Origin: Actinomycetes bacterium
Lineage (GTDB): Bacteria > Actinomycetota > Actinomycetes > Actinomycetales > Cellulomonadaceae
Reading direction: 5' to 3'
Assembly: GCA_023430425.1 (NCBI GenBank)
Contig: JAEZAR010000465.1
Location: 1-9,683 of the forward strand
Length of the DNA stretch: 9,683 nucleotides
In this document: positions 1 to 5,529 of the stretch, in pieces
How positions within the stretch are numbered: position 1 is the first letter of the stretch
Layout: each line of letters opens with the position of its first letter
Position numbers and translations under genes: made by a program
The notes under the pieces: generated by a model
Databases searched by the model: none
Told to the model about the DNA's origin: nothing
What the model saw: only the letters and a program-made list of their open reading frames with translations

Positions 1-1770
1 AGCAGGGGCGTCCGACGTGCCCGGGACCGCGTCGACGCCCGCCTCCTTGCGCTGCTGCGCCGTGATCGGCGCCGGCGCCCCGGTCAGCGGGTCGTAGCCC
101 CCGCCGGACTTCGGAAAGGCGATGACGTCGCGGATCGAGTCGGCGCGGGTGAGCAGCGCGCAGATCCGGTCCCAGCCGAAGGCGATCCCGCCGTGCGGGG
201 GCGCCCCGTAGGCGAAGGCGTCGAGGAACCAGCCGAACCGCTGCTCCACCTCGTCCGCCCCGAGGCCCATCATGTCGAAGACCCGCTGCTGGACGTCCTT
301 GCGGTGGATACGGATCGATCCGCCACCGATCTCGTTGCCGTTGCACACGATGTCGTACGCGTACGCCAGCGCGGCGCCCGGGTCCTCCTCGAACCGGTCC
401 ACCCAGTCCGGCGTCGGGGACGTGAACGCGTGGTGCACAGCGGTCCACGAGCCGCCGCCGACGGCGACGTCGTCGTCCTCGCCCGTCGGCTTGAACAGCG
501 GCGCGTCCACCACCCACACGAACGACCAGGCGTCCTCGTCGACCAGGCCACCGCGGCGACCGATCTCCAGCCTCGCCGCACCCAGCAGGGCCCGCGCCTC
601 CGACGCCCGCCCGGCCGCGAAGAACACCGCGTCTCCCGGGCTCGCACCGACGGCCTCGACCAGGCCCGCGCGCTCGGCGTCGGAGAGGTTCTTCGCGACG
701 GGCCCGGCGAGCTCGCCGTCCTCGGCGACCGTCACGTACGCGAGGCCCTTGGCGCCGCGCTGCTTGGCCCACTCCTGCCACGCGTCGAAGCCCCGGCGCG
801 GCGTCGCCGCTCCCCCGGGCTGGACCACCGCACCGACGTACGGCGCCTGGAAGACGCGGAACGGGGTCTCGCGGAAGAAGTCGGTGAGCTCGACCAGCTC
901 GAGGCCGAAGCGCAGGTCCGGCTTGTCGGTGCCGTAGCGCGCCATGGCGTCGGCGTAGGTCATCCGCGGGATCGGCGTCGGGATGCGGTAGCCGACGAGC
1001 TCCCAGAGCGCCACGAGCACCTCCTCCGCCACCGCGATGACGTCGTCCTGCTCGACGAAGCTCATCTCGACGTCGAGCTGGGTGAACTCCGGCTGCCGGT
1101 CCGCGCGGAAGTCCTCGTCCCGGTAGCAGCGGGCGATCTGGTAGTACCGCTCGAGGCCGCCGACCATGAGCAGCTGCTTGAACAGCTGCGGGGACTGGGG
1201 CAGGGCGTACCAGGAACCCGGCGCCAGCCGGGCCGGGACGATGAAGTCGCGGGCGCCCTCCGGGGTGGACCGCGTCATCGTCGGGGTCTCGACCTCCACG
1301 AAGTCGCGGGCGTCGAGGACCCGCCGCGCGGCGGCGTTGACGCGGGCGCGCAGGCGCATCGCGTGCGCGGTGCGGGGCCGGCGCAGGTCCAGGTAGCGGT
1401 ACTTGAGCCGGGCCTCCTCGCCGACCGGCTCGTCGAGCGCGGAGGACACCTGGAACGGCAGAGGGGCTGACTCGTTGAGCACGACGACCTCGTCGGCGGC
1501 CACCTCGACCTCGCCCGTGGCCAGGTTCGGGTTCTCGTTGCCCGCCGGGCGCCGGCCGACGACGCCGGTCACCTTGAGCACGAACTCGGCCCGCAGCCCG
1601 TGCGCGACCGCCTCGTCGCGGACGACCACCTGGGCGATCCCCGACGCGTCCCGCAGGTCGATGAACGCCACGCCGCCGTGGTCGCGGCGCCGATCCACCC
1701 AGCCGGTGAGCGTCACGGTCTGGCCGATGTGCTCGGCTCGCAGGGAGCCGGCGGTGTGGGTGCGCAGCAC
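1..1770 (-). CDS. aspS: Aspartyl-tRNA synthetase (3' end cut by window edge)
   Basis: Class IIb synthetase that charges tRNA with aspartate in the cytoplasm. The minus strand is open for exactly 590 codons from a GTG at 1770, preceded by AAGGA (1780-1776) with a 5-nt spacer. I translated the frame by hand and found no stop. Visible parts are an N-terminal OB-fold anticodon domain (residues 1-110, with [11 protein letters not shown] at 23-33), motif 1 ([20 protein letters not shown], 157-176), motif 2 ([20 protein letters not shown], 213-232), the bacterial GAD insertion (about 285-420), motif 3 ([11 protein letters not shown], 526-536, Arg535) and the C-terminal QQRKEAGVD signature (572-580). 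Bacterial AspRS is about 590-600 residues, so only a few residues and the stop lie outside. His31 is the form reported for non-discriminating enzymes (E. coli has Leu), so it may also charge tRNA-Asn. It is divergent from the PPOX gene. The identification is secure; the tRNA specificity is inference. Confidence 0.97.
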   Translation of the reverse strand, partial: MLRTHTAGSLRAEHIGQTVTLTGWVDRRRDHGGVAFIDLRDASGIAQVVVRDEAVAHGLRAEFVLKVTGVVGRRPAGNENPNLATGEVEVAADEVVVLNESAPLPFQVSSALDEPVGEEARLKYRYLDLRRPRTAHAMRLRARVNAAARRVLDARDFVEVETPTMTRSTPEGARDFIVPARLAPGSWYALPQSPQLFKQLLMVGGLERYYQIARCYRDEDFRADRQPEFTQLDVEMSFVEQDDVIAVAEEVLVALWELVGYRIPTPIPRMTYADAMARYGTDKPDLRFGLELVELTDFFRETPFRVFQAPYVGAVVQPGGAATPRRGFDAWQEWAKQRGAKGLAYVTVAEDGELAGPVAKNLSDAERAGLVEAVGASPGDAVFFAAGRASEARALLGAARLEIGRRGGLVDEDAWSFVWVVDAPLFKPTGEDDDVAVGGGSWTAVHHAFTSPTPDWVDRFEEDPGAALAYAYDIVCNGNEIGGGSIRIHRKDVQQRVFDMMGLGADEVEQRFGWFLDAFAYGAPPHGGIAFGWDRICALLTRADSIRDVIAFPKSGGGYDPLTGAPAPITAQQRKEAGVDAVPGTSDAPA

Positions 1771-1830
1771 GGAGGTCCTTCCGGGGTCGGCGTGGGCTCG
1801 GCCCGGCGGCGCGAGGCCCGGGCCCGGACG

Positions 1831-1836
1831 AGTCTA
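1831..1836 (-). promoter_or_regulatory. Candidate -10 box for aspS
   Basis: The minus strand reads TAGACT here, matching the actinobacterial TANNNT -10 pattern. A start about 7 nt downstream would give a 5' leader of roughly 55 nt before the aspS GTG. No convincing -35 hexamer is visible 16-19 bp upstream. The rest of the 108-bp divergent spacer (1771-1878) is GC-rich, and I could not place a promoter for the opposing PPOX gene in it. Confidence 0.4.
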
Positions 1837-1878
1837 GTGGTGCGCCTGCGGCCACCGGCCGGGGGCAGGATGGGCACC

Positions 1879-2343
1879 ATGGCACGCAGGATCGCGACGA
1901 ATCAGCGGGTGGGCCGGGACGAGCTCGTGGACTTCCTCCGGCAGCGCCGGACGGCCGTGCTCGTGACGCAGCGACGCGACGGGCGCCCCCAGGCCTCGCC
2001 CGTCACGTACGCGGTGGACGACGCCGGTCGCGTGGTCGTCTCGACCTACCCGGAGCGCGCGAAGGCCCGCAACGCGCGCCGCCATCCCGAGGTGAGCCTG
2101 TGCGTGCTCTCCGACGGCTTCGACCCCTGGGTCCAGGTGGACGGCACCGCGGAGGTGCTCGACCTGCCCGACGCGCTGGAGCCCCTCGTGGAGTACTACC
2201 GGAACGCGGCGGGCGAGCACCCGGACTGGGACGAGTACCGGCGCGCCATGGCGGAGCAGGGCAAGTCCCTCATCCGCGTGACCATCACCTCGTGGGGCCC
2301 CGTCGCGACGGGCGGGTTCCCGGCACGGCTCGCGGACGACTGA
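1879..2343 (+). CDS. PPOX-class F420-dependent (FDOR-B, Rv1155-like) split-barrel protein
   Basis: A 154-residue cytoplasmic split beta-barrel protein of the pyridoxamine-5'-phosphate-oxidase-like superfamily. Its actinobacterial relatives bind deazaflavin F420 (Rv1155 type) and are proposed to reduce small substrates. Visible are AVLVTQRRDGRPQASPVTY (26-44), a basic segment KARNARRHP (62-70) at the position that contacts the cofactor phosphates in Rv1155, a central strand pair VQVDGTAEVLD (85-95), and YYRNAAGEHPDWDEYRRAM (106-124), which closely resembles the same stretch of Rv1155 as I recall it. Length matches the family (about 145-155). I chose the ATG at 1879 because GCAGGA (1865-1870) sits 8 nt upstream; an in-frame ATG at 1870 overlaps that site and the frame stays open to 1600 without family similarity. 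It is a single gene between two tRNA-synthetase genes, divergent from aspS and convergent with hisS. Substrate is unknown; a flavin- or heme-binding relative is possible. Confidence 0.9.
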   Translation: MARRIATNQRVGRDELVDFLRQRRTAVLVTQRRDGRPQASPVTYAVDDAGRVVVSTYPERAKARNARRHPEVSLCVLSDGFDPWVQVDGTAEVLDLPDALEPLVEYYRNAAGEHPDWDEYRRAMAEQGKSLIRVTITSWGPVATGGFPARLADD

Positions 2344-2350
2344 CCCGACG

Positions 2351-2435
2351 GGCTCAGCCGGTTCCCCGGCTCGGCCGGTCCGCGGGCTCGGCCGGTCCGC
2401 GGGCTCAGCCGGTTCCCCGGTTCAGCCGGCGCCCG
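2351..2435. repeat. Five tandem 17-bp repeats in the convergent spacer, overlapping the hisS stop
   Basis: Five contiguous 17-bp units fill 85 bp in the order A-B-B-A-A'. A is GGCTCAGCCGGTTCCCC (2351-2367 and 2402-2418, identical), B is GGCTCGGCCGGTCCGCG (2368-2384 and 2385-2401, identical), and A' is GGTTCAGCCGGCGCCCG (2419-2435). A and B differ at four positions. The core GCCGG and the GG that opens each following unit create hairpins: AGCCGG-TTCC-CCGGCT at 2356-2371, a related one with a G-T wobble at 2407-2422, and an alternative CCGGC-TCG-GCCGG at 2366-2378. The last unit includes the hisS stop (2422-2424) and its final codons. Its position between convergent genes fits a bidirectional terminator, but there is no T-tract. 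The repeat structure is directly seen; the role is inferred. Confidence 0.9.
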
Positions 2436-3837
2436 GTCCCGGGACGGCGCGGGGCGCCAGGTCCTCGGTCGGCGGCCGCCACCCCCCCGGATCCGCGGCC
2501 ACCTGCGCCCCCGTGCGGATGTCCTTGACCTCGTGCTCGGTCGCCGGCACCACCGAGCCGTCCGCCGCGGTCCGCTCCAGGGCCGCCGGGAACCACACGA
2601 ACGGCACTCCGCGCCGGTCGGCGTAGCGGATCTGCTTGCCGAACTTCGCGGCCGACGGCGCGACCTCCACGGGGATCCCGCGATCGCGGAGCGCCGCCGC
2701 GACGGCCTCGCTGTCCGCTCGGGTCTCCTCGCTCGTGACGGCGACGACGACGGCGCTGGGCACCGCGCGCGTCGCCCTGACGAGCCCGGCGGAGAGGAGC
2801 CTCGAGACCAGGCGCGAGACCCCGACGGACAGCCCGACCCCGGGGTACGTCGTCGACCCGTCGCTCGCCAGGGCGTCGTACCGGCCGCCCGAGCAGATCG
2901 ACCCCAGGTCCTCGTGCCCGACGAGCACCGTCTCGTACACCGAACCCGTGTAGTAGTCGAGCCCGCGCGCGATCCTCAGGTCGGCTGTGATGACACCCGG
3001 GGCCCGCCGGACCGCCGCCTGCAGGAGCGCGCCCAGCTCGGCCAGGCCGGTGTCGAGCAGCCGCCCGGACGCGCCGTGGCGCTCTGCCAGCACCCGGACC
3101 CGCTCGACGACGTCGTCGCCGCGCACGTCCGCGAGCTCGAGCACGGCGGCGGCCTGGTCGGCGGTGGCGCCGTCGGCCCGCAGCTGGTCCGCCACCGCCG
3201 TCGGGCCGATCTTGTCGAGCTTGTCCACCGCGCGCAGCACCGCGTCGACGTCGCGGAGTCCCAGGCCGGTCGCGAACCCCTCCACGACCTTGCGGTTGTT
3301 GACCAGGATCCGCACGGGCGGGACGCCGACCTGGGCCAGCGCGGCGAACGCGTCGGCCATCACCAGCGGGAGCTCCACCTCGTAGTGGTACGGCAGCTCA
3401 CCGGCACCGACGACGTCGACGTCGGCCTGGAGGAACTCGCGGAATCGGCCGTCCTGGGGGCGCTCCCCCCGCCAGACCTTCTGGATCTGGTAGCGGCGGA
3501 ACGGGAACTGGAGCCGCCCGGCGTTCTCCAGCACGTACCGGGCGAACGGCACCGTGAGGTCGAAGTGCAGGCCGAGGCGCGAGGTCTCGCCGGCGGCCGC
3601 CGGACCCCCGGGGTCCGCCGCGCCGGTCTCCTCCTGGAGCCGGCGCAGGACGTAGATCTCCTTGCTCGTCTCCCCCTTGCGCAAGAGCTGGTCCAGCGGC
3701 TCGACGGCGCGCGTCTCGATGCCGGCGAAGCCGTGCAGCTCGAAGGTGCGGCGCAGCGTGTCGAGCACGTGCTGCTCCACCACGCGCCCGTCGGGCAGCC
3801 ACTCCGGGAAGCCGGACAGCGGGCTGGGGCGTGCCAT
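2422..3837 (-). CDS. hisS: Histidyl-tRNA synthetase, eukaryote/archaeal-like sequence type
   Basis: Class IIa synthetase charging tRNA-His; 471 residues against about 420 for the E. coli type. It starts at an ATG with AAGGAG 4 nt upstream (3847-3842). Motif 1 and its surroundings span residues 25-62, including VEPLDQLLRKGETSKEIYVL (45-64). A low-complexity Gly/Ala/Pro insertion lies at about 71-86, followed by LHFDLTVPFARYV (90-102). Motif 2 is KVWRGERPQDGRFREFLQAD (120-139). The histidine-specific motif is ARGLDYYTGSVYE (290-302), followed by GSICSGGRYDALA (312-324), and motif 3 is PGVGLSVGVSRL (332-343). The anticodon-binding domain runs from about 360 to 452, and a Pro/Gly-rich tail ends the protein. 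LHFDLTVPFARYV, RFREFLQAD and ARGLDYYTGSVYE resemble eukaryotic and archaeal HisRS more than the short bacterial form. I recall this type as usual in Micrococcales. It is probably co-transcribed with the hydrolase gene 32 bp upstream. Confidence 0.97.
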   Translation of the reverse strand: MARPSPLSGFPEWLPDGRVVEQHVLDTLRRTFELHGFAGIETRAVEPLDQLLRKGETSKEIYVLRRLQEETGAADPGGPAAAGETSRLGLHFDLTVPFARYVLENAGRLQFPFRRYQIQKVWRGERPQDGRFREFLQADVDVVGAGELPYHYEVELPLVMADAFAALAQVGVPPVRILVNNRKVVEGFATGLGLRDVDAVLRAVDKLDKIGPTAVADQLRADGATADQAAAVLELADVRGDDVVERVRVLAERHGASGRLLDTGLAELGALLQAAVRRAPGVITADLRIARGLDYYTGSVYETVLVGHEDLGSICSGGRYDALASDGSTTYPGVGLSVGVSRLVSRLLSAGLVRATRAVPSAVVVAVTSEETRADSEAVAAALRDRGIPVEVAPSAAKFGKQIRYADRRGVPFVWFPAALERTAADGSVVPATEHEVKDIRTGAQVAADPGGWRPPTEDLAPRAVPGPGAG

Positions 3838-3869
3838 GCGTCTCCTTCTCGTGCCGCGGGGGCGCGGCG

Positions 3870-4547
3870 TCAGGGGGTCCCGCGCAGGTCGCGCAGGAAC
3901 GGGTTGCCCGCGAGCTCGGCCGCGATCGTGCTCGCCGGGCCGTGACCGGGCAGGACGTGCGTCGCCGGGTCCAGGGCCGCCAGCCGCCGCAGCGTGCCGG
4001 CCATCGCGACCTCGTCCCCGCCGGGCAGGTCGCAGCGGCCGATGCTCCCCGCGAACAGCACGTCCCCGGTCAGGGCGATCGCGCCGTCGTCGCCGCCCGG
4101 GAGCAGGAAGACTGTCGAGCCCTCGGTGTGACCGGGGGCGTGCACCGCGCGCACCGGCCCGACCACGGCCGTCGGCTCGCCCGTGCCCGCCCGGAACGGC
4201 TCCAGGCGGCTCGGGACGGGAGGCCCGTCAGGTTCGCCCAGCATCGCGCCGAGCTGGCGCCCGAGCGGGCCGAGGGTCCCGAGCGGGTCGGCGAGCCGGT
4301 AGGCGTCCGCCTCGTGGACCAGCACGGGGATCCGGTGCTCGTCGGACAGCTCCGCGGCGGTCCAGGTGTGGTCGACGTGCCCATGGGTGAGCAGCACGGC
4401 CGACGGCGTGAGCCCGGCGGCGTGCAGGGCCTCCCGGAGGACGTCGGCGACCCCGCCGCCCGGGTCGACGACGACGCAGCGGCTCCCGTCCGGCACGAGG
4501 TGGCAGTTGGTGCCGAGCAGGGGCGCGACCACCGTCCGGACCAGCAC
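3870..4547 (-). CDS. MBL-fold metallo-hydrolase (glyoxalase-II-like)
   Basis: A 225-residue soluble protein with the complete metallo-beta-lactamase metal site: THGHVDH (54-60; His55, His57, Asp59, His60), APGHTEGS (137-144; His140), LTGDVLF (159-165; Asp162) and LPGHGPAST (199-207; His202). The layout and the closing GHGP...NPFL region match the short glyoxalase-II-like hydrolases that sit beside hisS in many actinobacteria (Rv2581c type, about 224 residues). Actinobacteria generally use mycothiol rather than glutathione, so a mycothiol or other thioester substrate is more likely than hydroxyacyl-glutathione; this is inference. The GTG start lies 6 nt downstream of a TAGGCT box with no Shine-Dalgarno site between, suggesting leaderless translation. 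The next in-frame GTG (residue 6) would cut into the first strand. It is likely the first gene of a two-gene unit with hisS. Confidence 0.93.
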   Translation of the reverse strand: MLVRTVVAPLLGTNCHLVPDGSRCVVVDPGGGVADVLREALHAAGLTPSAVLLTHGHVDHTWTAAELSDEHRIPVLVHEADAYRLADPLGTLGPLGRQLGAMLGEPDGPPVPSRLEPFRAGTGEPTAVVGPVRAVHAPGHTEGSTVFLLPGGDDGAIALTGDVLFAGSIGRCDLPGGDEVAMAGTLRRLAALDPATHVLPGHGPASTIAAELAGNPFLRDLRGTP

Positions 4548-4553
4548 CGGGCA

Positions 4554-4559
4554 AGCCTA
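4554..4559 (-). promoter_or_regulatory. Candidate -10 box for a leaderless hydrolase-hisS transcript
   Basis: The minus strand reads TAGGCT at 4559-4554, a common actinobacterial -10 form, then six bases (TGCCCG), then the GTG start at 4547. A transcript starting 6-7 nt after the box would begin at the start codon itself. No Shine-Dalgarno sequence is present. No clear -35 element is visible. Confidence 0.5.
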
Positions 4560-4655
4560 GCGGCGCCGTCGGCCACGGCCGCCCGGACGGCTGCCGAGAC
4601 CAGACCGTGACGTCGGGCGGGCCCGCCCCGGTCCGTGGCCCCCTGCCGCCTTGCC

Positions 4656-4661
4656 TAGACT
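4656..4661 (+). promoter_or_regulatory. Candidate -10 box for the cyclophilin-DUF349 unit
   Basis: TAGACT on the plus strand, the same hexamer as the candidate upstream of aspS. A start near 4668 would give a leader of about 80 nt before the GTG at 4747. No good -35 match is seen. The box is about 100 bp from the opposing TAGGCT, so the two promoters would lie back to back in the 199-bp spacer. Confidence 0.45.
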
Positions 4662-4669
4662 GTGCGAGG

Positions 4670-4728
4670 CTCGGCGGCGTCGCACCGGCGCGCGCCGGCC
4701 TGCGGGCCCGCGCCCGCGCACGGCCGAG
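4670..4728 (+). other. Possible folded 5' leader of the cyclophilin mRNA
   Basis: CTCGGC (4670-4675) can pair with GCCGAG (4723-4728), enclosing a perfect palindrome CCGGCGCGCGCCGG (4685-4698). The element would lie just upstream of the GGGAG ribosome-binding site (4736-4740). It matches no riboswitch class I recognise. In DNA this GC-rich such pairing can arise by chance, so confidence is low. Confidence 0.25.
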
Positions 4729-4746
4729 ACCGAACGGGAGTCCGAG

Positions 4747-5529
4747 GTGACCTCGAAGAAGCAGCAGCGCGAGTACGCGCGTCGCCGCTACGAGAAGTGG
4801 CTGGCCCACCAGCAGGAGGTGCGCGCGCGCCAGCGCCGTCGCGCGGTCGTGACGGGCTCCGTGCTCGGCGCGCTCGCCCTCGTCGCCGTGGTGTGGCTCG
4901 TCGTGACGGCGAGCCGTGACGACGCGACGCCTCCCGTCGCCGACACGCCGGCGGCGACGCCCTCGGCCGACCCGACGGCATCGGAGCCCACCCCGGACAC
5001 CGGCACGGGCGAGGTCCCCGATGCGGCGCTCGCGGAGGGCCGCACCTGGACCGCGACGGTGGCGACCACCGCGGGTGACCTCGTCCTCGAGCTGGACGGC
5101 GCCGCCGCCCCCCAGGCCGTCGCGTCGTTCCTCTCGCTCGCCCAGGAGGGCTTCTTCGACGGCACGACGTGCCACCGCCTGACGACCTCGGGGATCTTCG
5201 TGCTGCAGTGCGGCGACCCGGAGGGCACCGGCGCGGGCGGTCCCGACTACCGGTTCGGGCCGATCGAGAACGCCCCGGCGGACGACGCCTATCCGGCCGG
5301 CACCCTCGCCATGGCTCGGGTGAGCAACGACGGGTTCAGCATGGGCAGCCAGTTCTTCCTGGTCTACGAGGACTCGACGATCCCGTCCGACGCCGCAGGC
5401 GGATACACGGTGTTCGGGCGCGTCGTCGAGGGCATGGACGTGGTGAGCGAGGTCGCCGAGGCCGGCGTCGTCGGGAACAGCCAGACGCCCGTCACCGAGG
5501 TCACGATCGAGGGAGTGCAGGTCCAGTGA
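4747..5529 (+). CDS. Membrane-anchored cyclophilin-type peptidyl-prolyl isomerase
   Basis: A 260-residue protein expected to catalyse cis-trans isomerisation of Xaa-Pro bonds outside the cytoplasmic membrane. A strongly basic cytoplasmic N-terminus (1-32) precedes one membrane segment (about 33-55, [20 protein letters not shown]), a Thr/Pro/Ala/Asp-rich linker (56-98) and a cyclophilin domain (about 100-260). Recognisable pieces are [19 protein letters not shown] (136-154), [10 protein letters not shown], then [23 protein letters not shown] and GGYTVFGRV. Arg144 and Gln154 match catalytic Arg55 and Gln63 of human CypA. The active-site His of GKHTVFG-type enzymes is Tyr here. The only two cysteines, 142 and 155, flank the active-site strands. 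I chose the GTG at 4747 because GGGAG lies 6 nt upstream and the lysine-rich start fits the family; the frame upstream is open but arginine-rich and unlike a protein. It corresponds to Rv2582 (PpiB) of M. tuberculosis by position and architecture. Its last four bases overlap the next gene. Confidence 0.93.
   Translation: MTSKKQQREYARRRYEKWLAHQQEVRARQRRRAVVTGSVLGALALVAVVWLVVTASRDDATPPVADTPAATPSADPTASEPTPDTGTGEVPDAALAEGRTWTATVATTAGDLVLELDGAAAPQAVASFLSLAQEGFFDGTTCHRLTTSGIFVLQCGDPEGTGAGGPDYRFGPIENAPADDAYPAGTLAMARVSNDGFSMGSQFFLVYEDSTIPSDAAGGYTVFGRVVEGMDVVSEVAEAGVVGNSQTPVTEVTIEGVQVQ

Noticed and set aside
193..1470. 425-codon plus-strand open frame opposite aspS
   Set aside because: It is antisense to a frame with all three class II synthetase motifs; its Arg/Glu/Val/Leu-rich sequence is typical of a high-GC shadow frame.
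1600..1878. N-terminal extension of the PPOX gene frame upstream of 1879
   Set aside because: It would overlap the aspS 5' end and promoter region; similarity to Rv1155-type proteins begins near the ATG at 1879, which has a ribosome-binding site.
2351..2435. CRISPR array
   Set aside because: The 17-bp units are directly contiguous with no spacers and no cas genes are present.
3607..3628. Frameshift or damage in hisS at the low-complexity stretch between motif 1 and motif 2
   Set aside because: The reading frame stays open with family motifs on both sides; length variation at this point is seen in related HisRS proteins as I recall them.
2533..3945. 470-codon plus-strand open frame opposite hisS
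   Set aside because: It is a shadow of hisS, with no recognisable domain and no ribosome-binding site; the minus strand encodes an intact HisRS.
4651..4746. Earlier start for the cyclophilin gene
   Set aside because: The extension is arginine-rich and unlike the family, overlaps the candidate -10 box, and the GTG at 4747 has a good GGGAG site.
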